Positions 1 through 8,416 of a stretch of DNA of 64,000 bases are shown in pieces (the stretch's first letter is position 1; the number at the start of each line of letters is the position of its first letter). Source of the stretch: Acidovorax sp. GBBC 1281. Its GTDB lineage: Bacteria > Pseudomonadota > Gammaproteobacteria > Burkholderiales > Burkholderiaceae_C. Location: positions 1,754,001 through 1,818,000 of the forward strand of contig NZ_CP097269.1 of NCBI RefSeq assembly GCF_028473645.1, written 5' to 3'. A program made the position numbers and the translations under genes. The notes below the pieces were generated by a model, which was given only the letters and a program-made list of their open reading frames with translations, was not told where the DNA came from and ran no database searches.

Positions 1-3000
1 CGTGTAGCTGCCGTTGGACAGCAGGTGCGTGACCGGCCCCGGCGCTCCGGCAACCAGTCGGCGCACGGTGGGCGGCTGGCCCACGCCGCCGTCCAGCGAG
101 GCCTTGACCTCTTCGGCGCGCGGCCGGTCCACCGCCACGTTGCGCGGCGTGCGCTCCTGCAGCAGCAGCTCGCTGGACTGGATCATGGGCTCGCGGTGAA
201 AGCGCTCCCGCATGCGGCCGTCCTTCAGCACGTTGAGCAGGGCCACGATGGTCATGCCCTGGTGGTGGGCCATGTAGTTGCGCACGATGGCCACCGGCTG
301 CCCCTCGGGCAGGCGGGTGGGCGTGAAATCCAGCGCTTCGTAGAAGCCATGGTGGCCCAACGCGCCCAGAGCGGCCAGGCGCTCGTAGTTCAGCAGCGCC
401 GCGCGCGGCTCCACCATGGCGGCCAGGCCGGTGGCGTACGGCGCGATGACGCGGTTGTCACCGAGTCCGCGCTTGAGGCCCAGGCCCGGCACGCCGAAGT
501 TGGAGTACTGGTAAGTGAACTCCCGGTCGCGCGCGTTGTAGGCGGACTCCGAGATGCCCCACGGAATGCCGAGCGCCTGCCCGTACGCGATCTGCCGCTG
601 CACCACCAGGCGGTTCGTCTGCTCCAGCAGGCTGCCCGCGGGCGCCTGCATGACCAGCGAGGGCATCAGGTATTCGAACATCGAGCCGGACCAGGAGATC
701 AGCGCCGAGCTGCCCGCAAGCGGCGTGGCAGCACGCCCCAGGCGGAACCAGTGGCGGGTGGGTGCGTCGCCCTTGGCGATGGCGAAGAGGCTCGCCAGCC
801 GGGCCTCGGACCCGAGCAGGTCGTAGCAGTTTTCGTCCAGGCGCTGCTCCGCCAGGGCGTAGCCGATGGACAGCAGCTTGCGCTCCGGGTGCATCAGGAA
901 CGCGAAATCCATGGCCAGGGCCATCTCACGCGCCGTGCCGGCCAGTGCCTGCAGCCGCTGGGCCAGGGCCGGCGCCGGGGTGGGCGCCAGGGCATCGTCG
1001 GCGTGCGCCGCGGCCACGCGGGCGATCTCACGGGTCCAGAACAGCATTTCGTCCACGCCCGGATCGTCGTCCACCGAGCCTGCCGGCTTCGCCGCGCCGG
1101 CCGCCTTGTCGGCCAGACGGCCCAGCGCGGGCGCCAGCTCTCGCAGGGGCAGGGGGCCATCGATCAGGGCGGCCATGCCGTCCAGCAGCTCGCCCATGCG
1201 CTGCGCCAGGGGCACGCCGCGCGCGCTGACCAGGCCCGGCAGGCCCGCACGCGCCAGCTGCAGCGCGTCGCCGATGCCCATGCGGACTTCCGTGCAGGGG
1301 CCGCCCTGGGCCCGCCACTCGTCGCAGGTGTTGGCCAGGGCGATCAGGTGACCGGCGAGGTTGCCGCTGTCCACCGACGACACGTAGGGCGGATCGAGCG
1401 CGCGCAGGTCCGCCGTGCCATACCAGTTGAAGAAGTGGCCCCGAAAGCGCTGCAGCTGCTGTAGCGTGGCGAACGTCGCCTCCAGGCGCGCCACTGTCTC
1501 CAGCGTGCCGGCCCAGCCGAAATCGCGCGCCGCGGCCGTCGCCAGCAGGTACAGGCCGATGTTGGTCGGCGAGGTGCGGCGCGCCACCACGGGCCGGGGC
1601 GTTTCCTGGAAGTTGTCGGGCGGCAGCATGTGGTCCGCCGGTGTCACGAAGGTCTCGAAGTATCGCCAGGTGCGGCGCGCGATCCGGCGCAGCACCAGGG
1701 CCTGCGCCGGTTGCAGTGCCAGCAGCGGGGCCGTGCCCGGCGGCCGGCTGGCCCAGGCGGCGAGGGCGGGCGCCGCCAGCCACAGCGACAGCATCGGCAG
1801 CAGGAGCGCCAGCGTGGCGGCCCAGTGCGATGGCGCGAGCGCGGTGGCGGCCCCCGCCACGGCCAGGCCCAGCGCCATGCCCGGGGCCATCTGGCGGTAA
1901 AAGCCAACGACGCCCGGCCGGGGCCGCTGGCCGGACTGCGCCGCGGTCGTCCATTCCAGCAGGTGGCGGCGGGTGGCCAACATTCGGGCCAGCGTGTGCA
2001 CCAGGGCATCGCCCATGCGCCAGGCCTGGTCCGCCAGCAGGCTCCAGGCCAGGACGGTCTGGGCGCAGGCCATCCGCGCATCGGCGGCCAGCACCCGCCA
2101 TTGGCTGCGCAGCCGCACGCCCGGCCGGTGCGACCAGGCGCTGGAGAGCAACGGCAGGCAGGAAGGAATGGCCAGTACCAGCAGCACCAGCAGCATGGCG
2201 ACGGCGGCGGGTGCCGTGGGCATCGCCCAGGCCATGGTCAGCGCCAGCAGCGACGATGGCGCCAGCAGCGAGCGGCGCAGGTTGTCGATCATCTTCCAGC
2301 GCCCCACGGCGGACACGGCCTGGGGCCCGGTCCAGTGGCCGGCGATCCAGGGCAGCAGCTGCCAGTCGCCCCGGGTCCAGCGGTGCTGGCGCCGCGCGGC
2401 CACGTCGTAGCGGGCCGGGGCTTCCTCGATCAGTTCGATGTCGGAGGCCAGGCCGGCGCGCGCGAAAGTGCCTTCGAAGAGATCGTGGCTCAGCAGGGTG
2501 TTGTCCGGCACCCGGCCCTGCAGCGATGCCTCGAAGGCGTCCACGTCGTAGATGCCCTTGCCGGTGTACGAGCCTTCGCCGAAGAGGTCCTGGTAGACGT
2601 CCGAGATGGCCATCGCATACGGGTCCATGCCGCCCGGGCTGGAGGAGATCCGCTGGTAGAACGAGCCCTGGCTGCCGGTGGGCAGCGACGGCGTGATGCG
2701 CGGCTGCAAGATGGCGTAGCCGCCCACGACGCGTTGCGACACCGGGTCGAACCGGGGGCGGTTGAGCGGATGGGCCATTTTGCCCACCAAGCGCAGCGCC
2801 GCGTCGCGCGGCAGCCGCGTGTCGGCGTCCAGTGTGATCACGTAGCGCACGCCCTGTGGCACGGCCGGGGTGGGCACGAAGCTGGTGTCCGCCGCGCCGC
2901 GCAGCAGCTGGTTCAGCTCATGGAGCTTGCCCCGCTTGCGCTCCCACCCCATCCAGGTGTTCTCCGCCGCATTGAACAGGCGGCGGCGGTGCAGCAGCAG

Positions 3001-4704
3001 GAATCGCGGCCCCTGCGGCGCGGGGCCGTGGCGCAGGTTCAGCGCCGCGATGGCCTGCTCGGCCAGTGCGATGAGGGGGGCGTCGGAGGGCAGGTCCTGC
3101 GTGGGCGCATCCACGCCATCGGCCACCAGCGCGAAGGCGATGTCGCCCTCGCCGCCCGCCAGGTAGTGCACCTCCAGCCGCTCGATCTGCTCCAGCAGGT
3201 CCGCCGCGCTGGTGAACAGCGTGGGCATGGCCACCAGGGTGCGCATCGAGGCCGGAATGCCCCCGGCCAGCTCCAGCCCGGGCAGGGGCGCCGCGCCCAG
3301 GCGCCAGGCCACCAGCCGGTGCACCAGGCTGGTGGCCACCTCGGAGGCGGGCAGCAGCAGGCCCAGCAGCCACAGTGCGGTCAGCCACGCGCCCGCGCCC
3401 ACGGGCAGCACGAGCCAGCCCGCGGCGCACAGCGCGCCCGTGGTCAGCGCGATGGCGCCCACGTAGCCGCGCAGGCTGTGCTCGCCCCGCAGGCGCGCCA
3501 GTCGCCAGTGCAGCGGCGCGTGGAAGCCGATGTCCTGCTCGAGCGCCCTGCGGCCTCCGGAAATGAGGTGGTAGCCGGGGTCGTCGGCGCCGTCGCCGCG
3601 CTCTGCACCTGGGGCGCTGGCAGCGGCCTTCGCGGCGGCCAGTGCGTGCTCGGCGATATCCAGCTCCGAATGGCGGGACCGGCGCGCCAATTGCTCGATG
3701 GCGTCGCGGTAGAGGTTGCGCGTGGGAAAGTCCATCGCGGCGAAGTGGCTGCCTTCGCGCAGCCGCTCGTCCACCAGGCTCACGCTTTCGAACAGGTCGG
3801 CCCAGTCGATGTCGGACATGAGCCGCAGGCTGGTGATCACGTTGCGCACGGTGACGTTGGAGGCGCCCTGGCGCTGCTGGGCATGCGACACCACTTCGTC
3901 AATGGTGGTGCCCTGCTGCTGCAGGCGCTCCTGCAGCCAGCCCAGCGCCGGCATGGTCCGCGGGTCGTGGTCGCGCAGCCGCTTGGCGAGCTGGGCGGCG
4001 AACAGTTCGGACAGCGCCAGGGGTGACCGCGCGGCGATGTCTTCGTCCAGCGCCGAGCGAGCGGAGCCCAGGGCCATCAGGTGCGTGGCGAGCCGGTCGG
4101 CGTCGGCCCGCGCGGCGCGGCCCACGGTCATCTGGTCCACCAGCCGGCGCAGGTTCTCGATCAGCACGATGCGCAGCGTGATCGCCACCGCCCACAGCTC
4201 GCCGATGGTCAGCGGCTGCACGCGCTGGTAGGCCTTCAGGAAGGCCCGCAACGTGCCCGCATCCACGTGGCTGTCGGTGTGCGCCACGAAAGCCCAGGTC
4301 AGGCCCAGCACCCGGGGATAGCCCGCGAACGGGCCCGATGCGAGCTTGGGCAGTTGCCGGTAGTAGTCGGCCGGCAGGTCGCCCCGGATGTCGCGCACCT
4401 GCTTTTCGACGAGGTGGTAGTTGTCCAGCAGCCACTCTGCGGCGGGCACGACCCGCCGGCCCGCCTCCAGCTCGGCCGCGCTGGCGCGGTAGGCGGCCAG
4501 CAGCACCCGGGCGTTGTCGTCCAGGCGCCGACGCAGCGGGGCGACGGCCGGGGGCCTGGCGCTGACGGCTTGCGCGGCGGCCAGGCTCTGGGCGTGCTGC
4601 TCCAGGCGCTCCAGCCCGAACAGTTCGCCGCGCACCGGCGCCGAGCCGGACCACAGCGATGCATCGTTGCCGCGAAAAAAGAGGCGTTGGAGGAAGGGGG
4701 TCAT
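1..4704 (-). CDS. ndvB: Cyclic beta-1,2-glucan synthase-like protein, 3' end beyond window
   Basis: Membrane-bound enzyme that would polymerise UDP-glucose into periplasmic cyclic beta-glucan. The frame is open from ATG 4704 to the left edge without a stop (1568 codons); family members are about 2800 residues, so roughly the last 1200 are missing. Order seen: a cytoplasmic N-terminal region, a hydrophobic segment near residues 400-445, a GT84-type glycosyltransferase with a TLDADTRLP motif near residue 625, further membrane segments around 790-830 and 930-975, then the conserved linker TPADHMLPPDNF near 1020, which opens the GH94-like phosphorylase half. That half normally sets ring size. Upstream, a 105-bp gap separates it from a small gene on the same strand. 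The family call is firm; the exact glucan linkage made is inferred. Confidence 0.9.
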   Translation of the reverse strand, partial: MTPFLQRLFFRGNDASLWSGSAPVRGELFGLERLEQHAQSLAAAQAVSARPPAVAPLRRRLDDNARVLLAAYRASAAELEAGRRVVPAAEWLLDNYHLVEKQVRDIRGDLPADYYRQLPKLASGPFAGYPRVLGLTWAFVAHTDSHVDAGTLRAFLKAYQRVQPLTIGELWAVAITLRIVLIENLRRLVDQMTVGRAARADADRLATHLMALGSARSALDEDIAARSPLALSELFAAQLAKRLRDHDPRTMPALGWLQERLQQQGTTIDEVVSHAQQRQGASNVTVRNVITSLRLMSDIDWADLFESVSLVDERLREGSHFAAMDFPTRNLYRDAIEQLARRSRHSELDIAEHALAAAKAAASAPGAERGDGADDPGYHLISGGRRALEQDIGFHAPLHWRLARLRGEHSLRGYVGAIALTTGALCAAGWLVLPVGAGAWLTALWLLGLLLPASEVATSLVHRLVAWRLGAAPLPGLELAGGIPASMRTLVAMPTLFTSAADLLEQIERLEVHYLAGGEGDIAFALVADGVDAPTQDLPSDAPLIALAEQAIAALNLRHGPAPQGPRFLLLHRRRLFNAAENTWMGWERKRGKLHELNQLLRGAADTSFVPTPAVPQGVRYVITLDADTRLPRDAALRLVGKMAHPLNRPRFDPVSQRVVGGYAILQPRITPSLPTGSQGSFYQRISSSPGGMDPYAMAISDVYQDLFGEGSYTGKGIYDVDAFEASLQGRVPDNTLLSHDLFEGTFARAGLASDIELIEEAPARYDVAARRQHRWTRGDWQLLPWIAGHWTGPQAVSAVGRWKMIDNLRRSLLAPSSLLALTMAWAMPTAPAAVAMLLVLLVLAIPSCLPLLSSAWSHRPGVRLRSQWRVLAADARMACAQTVLAWSLLADQAWRMGDALVHTLARMLATRRHLLEWTTAAQSGQRPRPGVVGFYRQMAPGMALGLAVAGAATALAPSHWAATLALLLPMLSLWLAAPALAAWASRPPGTAPLLALQPAQALVLRRIARRTWRYFETFVTPADHMLPPDNFQETPRPVVARRTSPTNIGLYLLATAAARDFGWAGTLETVARLEATFATLQQLQRFRGHFFNWYGTADLRALDPPYVSSVDSGNLAGHLIALANTCDEWRAQGGPCTEVRMGIGDALQLARAGLPGLVSARGVPLAQRMGELLDGMAALIDGPLPLRELAPALGRLADKAAGAAKPAGSVDDDPGVDEMLFWTREIARVAAAHADDALAPTPAPALAQRLQALAGTAREMALAMDFAFLMHPERKLLSIGYALAEQRLDENCYDLLGSEARLASLFAIAKGDAPTRHWFRLGRAATPLAGSSALISWSGSMFEYLMPSLVMQAPAGSLLEQTNRLVVQRQIAYGQALGIPWGISESAYNARDREFTYQYSNFGVPGLGLKRGLGDNRVIAPYATGLAAMVEPRAALLNYERLAALGALGHHGFYEALDFTPTRLPEGQPVAIVRNYMAHHQGMTIVALLNVLKDGRMRERFHREPMIQSSELLLQERTPRNVAVDRPRAEEVKASLDGGVGQPPTVRRLVAGAPGPVTHLLSNGSYT

Positions 4705-4809
4705 GGTGCCTTTCGGTGGGCAGTGGGCGGTGGTGCGCCCAGGCGACTGAACGGCGGATCGGGCAACGGAAGGCGGGGCGAAGGGGGCGCGGGTGCGCGG
4801 CCGGCCGCT

Positions 4810-5064
4810 CTAGGGCGCGCGCAGGTCGAACTCGCGCAGCATCACGGGCTCGATGGCGCCCTGGTCCACCCGGCGGCGCACCGCGGCCTCGATCTCGGGG
4901 GCGTGGCTGCGGTAGGTGTCCATCGGGTCCTCGTCCGCGGTGCCGGGGCTGTAGCGGTAGTGCAGGGCATCCTTGCCGACACTGGCACCGATCCATTGCG
5001 ACTGGACCTCGACCCAGAAGCGCACCGTTCCCGAGGCTTCGTGGAAAAAGGGAGGCTGTGACAT
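4810..5064 (-). CDS. Small conserved hypothetical protein (84 aa)
   Basis: An 84-residue soluble protein beginning MSQPPFFHEAS. It has no signal peptide or membrane segment. The sequence FWVEVQSQWIGASVGKDALHYRY resembles the short DUF1488-type proteins of proteobacteria, but I recognise it only loosely and propose no function. The start at 5064 is chosen because the region between it and a possible upstream start at 5310 encodes low-complexity, arginine-rich sequence. It lies just upstream of the glucan synthase on the same strand and could be cotranscribed with it, and is divergent from the Crp/Fnr gene. Confidence 0.6.
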   Translation of the reverse strand: MSQPPFFHEASGTVRFWVEVQSQWIGASVGKDALHYRYSPGTADEDPMDTYRSHAPEIEAAVRRRVDQGAIEPVMLREFDLRAP

Positions 5065-5341
5065 GGGGAACTCCGAAAAGGTGGGGGGTGATCGCATGCC
5101 GCCGGGCGGTGGGTGCACCGGCGCGGGCATGGGGTGGAGCGCGCAAGGAAAGCTAAAGGGCGGCCAAAGAGGGCGGCGAAAGACTTGGCGCCGCTTGGCC
5201 TGCGAGGCTATGGCCGGATCGCCCGCCTGTCTGTGCGCTGGCACACACAGGCCGCGCCCGGGCCGCGCCCTATACTGAACCGGGCGAATCGTTGCCGGTG
5301 GCTGTTCCATCGCTGATGCATCCGGCTTTCTGGAGAATGCG

Positions 5342-6046
5342 ATGCCTCACCGTGAAGAACCCCGGCGCAACCGCCTGCTCGCCGCACTGGGCGACGCCGA
5401 ATGGCAGCGCCTGCACCCCGACCTCGAATCCGTGAGCCTCGGCGTGGGCCTGGTGCTCGGCGAGCCGGGCGAACGCGTGGGCCATGCGGTGTTTCCCACC
5501 ACCGCCATCGTCTCGCTGCTGCACCGCCTGGAAGACGGCGGCTGCGCAGGGGTCGCCGTGGTCGGCTTCGAGGGCATGGTCGGCGCGTGCATCGTGCTGG
5601 GCGGCGAATCGATGCCCCACCGCGCCGTGGTGCAGTGCGCAGGCCGCGGCTGGCGCGTGCCGGCCCATGCGCTGCTGGACGTGCTGCAGCGGTCCGCCGC
5701 GTGGCAGCGGCAGCTGCTGCGCTACGCACAGGCGCTTTTGGCGCAGATCGCGCAGACGGCCGTGTGCAATCGCCACCACTCGCTGGACCAGCAACTGTGC
5801 CGCTGGCTGCTGACCAGCCTCGATCGCCTGGAGGGCCCGGACGTCGTGGTGACCCAGGAGCTCATCGCCCACATGCTGGGCGTTCGCCGCGAAGGGGTGA
5901 CGGAAGCGGCGGGGCACCTGCAGCAGGCCGGATTGATCCGCTACCGCCGTGGCCGCATCACCGTGCTGGACATCGACGGACTGCTGCGCCGCAGCTGCGA
6001 ATGCCACCGGCTCGTGCAGCGCGAGTACGAGCGGCTTTTGCCGTGA
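5342..6046 (+). CDS. Crp/Fnr-family transcriptional regulator
   Basis: A 234-residue regulator with an N-terminal cyclic-nucleotide-binding-like beta barrel (about residues 15-125), a long dimerisation helix (about 125-150) and a C-terminal winged helix. The recognition region reads TQELIAHMLGVRREGVTEAAGHLQQAG (residues about 168-195), typical of the family. The four N-terminal cysteines of Fnr iron-sulphur sensors are absent, and the barrel lacks an obvious RxS cAMP motif, so the signal is unknown. A possible -10 element TATACT lies at 5271-5276, upstream of the gene. The next gene downstream on the same strand, the cold-shock gene, is 203 bp away and probably separate. Confidence 0.85.
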   Translation: MPHREEPRRNRLLAALGDAEWQRLHPDLESVSLGVGLVLGEPGERVGHAVFPTTAIVSLLHRLEDGGCAGVAVVGFEGMVGACIVLGGESMPHRAVVQCAGRGWRVPAHALLDVLQRSAAWQRQLLRYAQALLAQIAQTAVCNRHHSLDQQLCRWLLTSLDRLEGPDVVVTQELIAHMLGVRREGVTEAAGHLQQAGLIRYRRGRITVLDIDGLLRRSCECHRLVQREYERLLP

Positions 6047-6129
6047 GCGCCGCGCGCACCAGGGCGGTTGCGGGAACGGGTGTACCATGGGTCGCGTAGA
6101 CATGTGCAAGACCGTCACTCCCTAGGTCG

Positions 6130-6249
6130 CTCCCCAGTTGCCCGCCGGCGCCCTGCCGGTGGATGTTGTCGAATATCCCATCGATGATTTTCTTGGCGTC
6201 TCTGCGCCGCAGGCACGTTCGCGCCGCGGCAACTTGAAAAGGAATCGAT
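6130..6249 (+). promoter_or_regulatory. Probable long 5' leader of the cold-shock gene
   Basis: The 203 bp before the csp start contain an AT-richer stretch (about 6165-6215) and a short hairpin, GGCG-N6-CGCC, around 6195-6210. The ribosome binding site AAAAGGAA lies at 6236-6243. Long structured leaders that respond to temperature are established for cspA-type genes. That this leader acts the same way is inference. Confidence 0.35.
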
Positions 6250-6465
6250 ATGACGACACAAACCGGCACCGTGAAATGGTTCAACGATGGCAAGGGCTTC
6301 GGCTTCATCGCCCCCGATGACGGCAGCAAGGACCTGTTTGCCCACTTCCGCGAAATCCAGGGTGGCAGCGGCTTCAAGACCCTGGCGGAAAGCCAGCGCG
6401 TGCAGTTCGAGGTGACGCAAGGCGAAAAGGGACCGCAGGCGTCCAACATCCGCGCCGTCGAATAA
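6250..6465 (+). CDS. cspA: Cold-shock domain protein (CspA family)
   Basis: A 71-residue single-domain nucleic-acid-binding protein, the usual length for the family. The RNP1-type motif KGFGFI is at residues 14-19 and the RNP2-type motif LFAHF is at about 29-33; the sequence opens with the canonical GTVKWFND. Such proteins bind single-stranded RNA or DNA and melt secondary structure in the cytoplasm, either on cold shock or constitutively. The ATG follows a good AAAAGGAA ribosome binding site. It is transcribed alone, since a strong hairpin terminator follows 46 bp after the stop. Confidence 0.96.
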   Translation: MTTQTGTVKWFNDGKGFGFIAPDDGSKDLFAHFREIQGGSGFKTLAESQRVQFEVTQGEKGPQASNIRAVE

Positions 6466-6510
6466 GGCGCCAGGCCCGGGCGGTGTCCACCCCGGCCGTA
6501 CCTTCTCCCG

Positions 6511-6541
6511 AAACGCGGCCCTGGCCGCGTTTTCTTTTTTT
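6511..6541 (+). terminator. Rho-independent terminator after cspA
   Basis: The arms AAACGCGGCC and GGCCGCGTTT form a GC-rich stem with a 2-3 nt loop at 6511-6533, followed at once by a T-rich run (TTCTTTTTTT to 6541). Position and form fit intrinsic termination of the cold-shock transcript. Confidence 0.85.
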
Positions 6542-6556
6542 GGAAGGCGCATCCCC

Positions 6557-7630
6557 ATGAAAAACCTGCAAGACGTCACCGAGCGCATCTGCGAACTCAA
6601 GGGCAGCCTCATCGCCATCGACGCGCTGCTGCCGGCCCTGCTCGATGCCCTGCCGTCCGGAGCGCAGGGCACGCTGGCCCGGTCGTTCGACGCGCACGTC
6701 GAAGCGGCCCGGACCGTGATGCTCCACGCCCCCATCTCCGACCATGTGCTGTCCACCTTCGAGCGCGACGCCGCCCGCATGCACGGCGTGATCGCCGCGC
6801 TGCCTGGCACGCCGGCGCCGCTGGCCGAGTCCGAGTCCGAGTCCGGACCCGTGGCGCAGTCCCAGGCCCCGGCCACCGAATCCGTGCTGCTCACCAGCAC
6901 GCGCATCAGCACGTTCGACGGGCCGCGCTCGCTGACGGGCGCGAGCGGGTTCTTCTTTCGGCGCGACGGTCGGCTTTTCCTGGTGACGAGCCGGCACGTG
7001 CTGGCCGACGCGCCCAGCGCCCATTTTCCGGACCGCATCGAAATCGACCTGCACCTGCATCCGCAGGACCTCACGCGCGTCGCCGTGTTCTCGCTGCCGC
7101 TGTACCGCGACGGCCTGGGCCTGTGGCGCCAGGCGGTGGACAGCGGGGGCGAGGTGGACGTGGCCGCGATCGAGATCGACACCGCCCGCCTGCCCGAGGG
7201 CTGCGTCTTCGAGGCGTTCGACGCCAGCCACCTGCAGGCCGCGGGCGATCCACCCCAGGTCGGCGATGCGCTGGTCGTGATCGGGTTTCCGCTGGGGTTT
7301 CACGACACGGTGCACCGCCTGCCCGTGGTGCGCTCTGCCTCGGTGGCCTCGGCCTACGGCGTGCGGTTCCAGCAGCAGGGCTATTTCCTGACCGATGCCC
7401 GCACCCACCGCGGCAGCAGCGGCGCCCCGGTGCTGCGCCGGCGCGTGGGCACCGGACCGGCGCCGCTGCCGTGGCAGCTGCTGGGCGTGCACTCGACCCG
7501 CATGGACATGAGCACCCGCGACTTGGTGCAGGACGAATCGCTGGGCCTGAACTGCGCCTGGTATGCCGATGTGCTGATGGCGCTCACCGGCCCGGGGCCG
7601 TCGGCCGCCCCGCCCGTGGCGGCCGACTGA
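6557..7630 (+). CDS. Trypsin-like serine protease with N-terminal helical region
   Basis: A 357-residue protein. Residues 1-85 look alpha-helical with no signal peptide; residues 89-110 are a linker rich in Glu, Ser, Pro and Ala; residues about 110-345 form a chymotrypsin-fold peptidase. Candidate catalytic residues are His147 (TSRHVL), Asp201 (EVDVAAIEI) and Ser288 (RGSSGAPV), in the right order and spacing for an S1/HtrA-like protease. No PDZ domain follows, so this is not a classical DegP. Without an export signal it is predicted cytoplasmic. A GGAAGG ribosome binding site precedes ATG 6557, and transcription must start after the cspA terminator, or read through it. The linker is coded by three perfect GAGTCC repeats at 6827-6844. 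Confidence 0.8.
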   Translation: MKNLQDVTERICELKGSLIAIDALLPALLDALPSGAQGTLARSFDAHVEAARTVMLHAPISDHVLSTFERDAARMHGVIAALPGTPAPLAESESESGPVAQSQAPATESVLLTSTRISTFDGPRSLTGASGFFFRRDGRLFLVTSRHVLADAPSAHFPDRIEIDLHLHPQDLTRVAVFSLPLYRDGLGLWRQAVDSGGEVDVAAIEIDTARLPEGCVFEAFDASHLQAAGDPPQVGDALVVIGFPLGFHDTVHRLPVVRSASVASAYGVRFQQQGYFLTDARTHRGSSGAPVLRRRVGTGPAPLPWQLLGVHSTRMDMSTRDLVQDESLGLNCAWYADVLMALTGPGPSAAPPVAAD

Positions 7631-7970
7631 GCCACGGCGCGCCGAACGGCGCATCGGCACGACGCCGGGGGTGGCGGGCCCGCAACGCAGGGGCCACGGG
7701 ATGGGCGCAGCGAGAGGGCACCGGGTGCGGCTTCTTTCCATTTTGCTATTAAATTAATAGCGATATGCCCTAGTGTTGATTGTGCTGGAGGCCAAAAATA
7801 CCGAAACCGTTGCCGAGGGCAGCACCGTGACCTCCTGTCCGGCCGTGCTTGTGCTGCACCGCGTTGTCGCCTACCGTGTGCCTTCCCTGAGGGCGGCAGC
7901 CTTGGCGCCACGGATTCGATCCCCGAGTTCCGGCCGGTGCGCGCGCCAGCCCTGTGAAGAAAGTGCGCAT
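7631..7970. other. 340-bp gap without a supported gene
   Basis: This holds the end of the protease transcript and a copy of the dispersed repeat at 7741-7793. An in-frame extension of the following small gene back to 7773 would translate the repeat and has no ribosome binding site, so it was not accepted. I see nothing else in it. Confidence 0.6.
7741..7793 (+). repeat. Dispersed intergenic repeat, copy 1
   Basis: A 53-bp segment starting TTTTGCTATTAAATTAATAGC and ending GTGCTGGAGGCC. It matches 33274-33326 at about 42 of 53 positions, and a more diverged inverted copy lies near 60570-60615. The inner ATTAAATTAAT is itself a dyad. From memory this resembles a family of short repeats common between genes in Comamonadaceae. 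Confidence 0.6.
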
Positions 7971-8231
7971 ATGAACGTCGTGTTCCTGGGCAAGGTGGCG
8001 GAACAGCCCCTGCCGTTCACCACCTCCGACCCCGAGGAAATCCAGCATTTCGAGCTGCTGCGCGCCGCTGGCCTGCTGACGGGCACCACCGCCGTGGAGG
8101 AGGAGGGCGGCCCGGTCTGCGCCCGGATCACGGGCTTCACCGAGGAAGGCCGCGCGCTGCAGGCGCTGGATGTGCAATTGCAGCGCATGCACCTGCGCGG
8201 CCTGCTGCGCCGCCTCTCCCTGGCCGCCTGA
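7971..8231 (+). CDS. Small hypothetical protein (86 aa)
   Basis: An 86-residue soluble protein beginning MNVVFLGKVAEQ. A GAAGAA-like ribosome binding site lies 8-12 bases before ATG 7971. The composition is acidic in the middle (VEEEGG) and basic at the C-terminus (RMHLRGLLRRL). I recognise no domain, signal peptide or membrane segment. It lies upstream of the SOS-box radical SAM gene on the same strand, with 98 bp before the SOS box, so it probably ends its own transcript. Confidence 0.6.
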   Translation: MNVVFLGKVAEQPLPFTTSDPEEIQHFELLRAAGLLTGTTAVEEEGGPVCARITGFTEEGRALQALDVQLQRMHLRGLLRRLSLAA

Positions 8232-8329
8232 CCGCAGGCGGTAGCCCGGGCCAGTGCAGGCCCACGGCATCGGGGCGAACGGCGCCCGGCGAAGGGGCGG
8301 GAGACATCCCCAGCGAACGGCGCTAATAT

Positions 8330-8345
8330 CTGTGTTTATATACAG
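8330..8345 (+). promoter_or_regulatory. LexA-type SOS box
   Basis: CTGTGTTTATATACAG fits the CTGT-N8-ACAG consensus exactly with an AT-rich centre, embedded in TAT...TC flanks that extend the dyad. It sits 72 bp before the radical SAM gene, a normal distance for an operator overlapping a promoter. Confidence 0.75.
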
Positions 8346-8416
8346 TCTTTGGCTGGCCGCAGGCAGGCGTCGAACCGGCGCCGCCCCTGGCCCAGCCCGC
8401 AGCCAAGGCGCCGTCC

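Noticed and set aside
6047..6249. A metabolite riboswitch before cspA
   Set aside because: No known riboswitch core is recognisable; a cold-shock leader is the simpler reading.
7773..7970. A longer start for the small gene at 7971
   Set aside because: The added 66 residues would translate the dispersed repeat and have no ribosome binding site.
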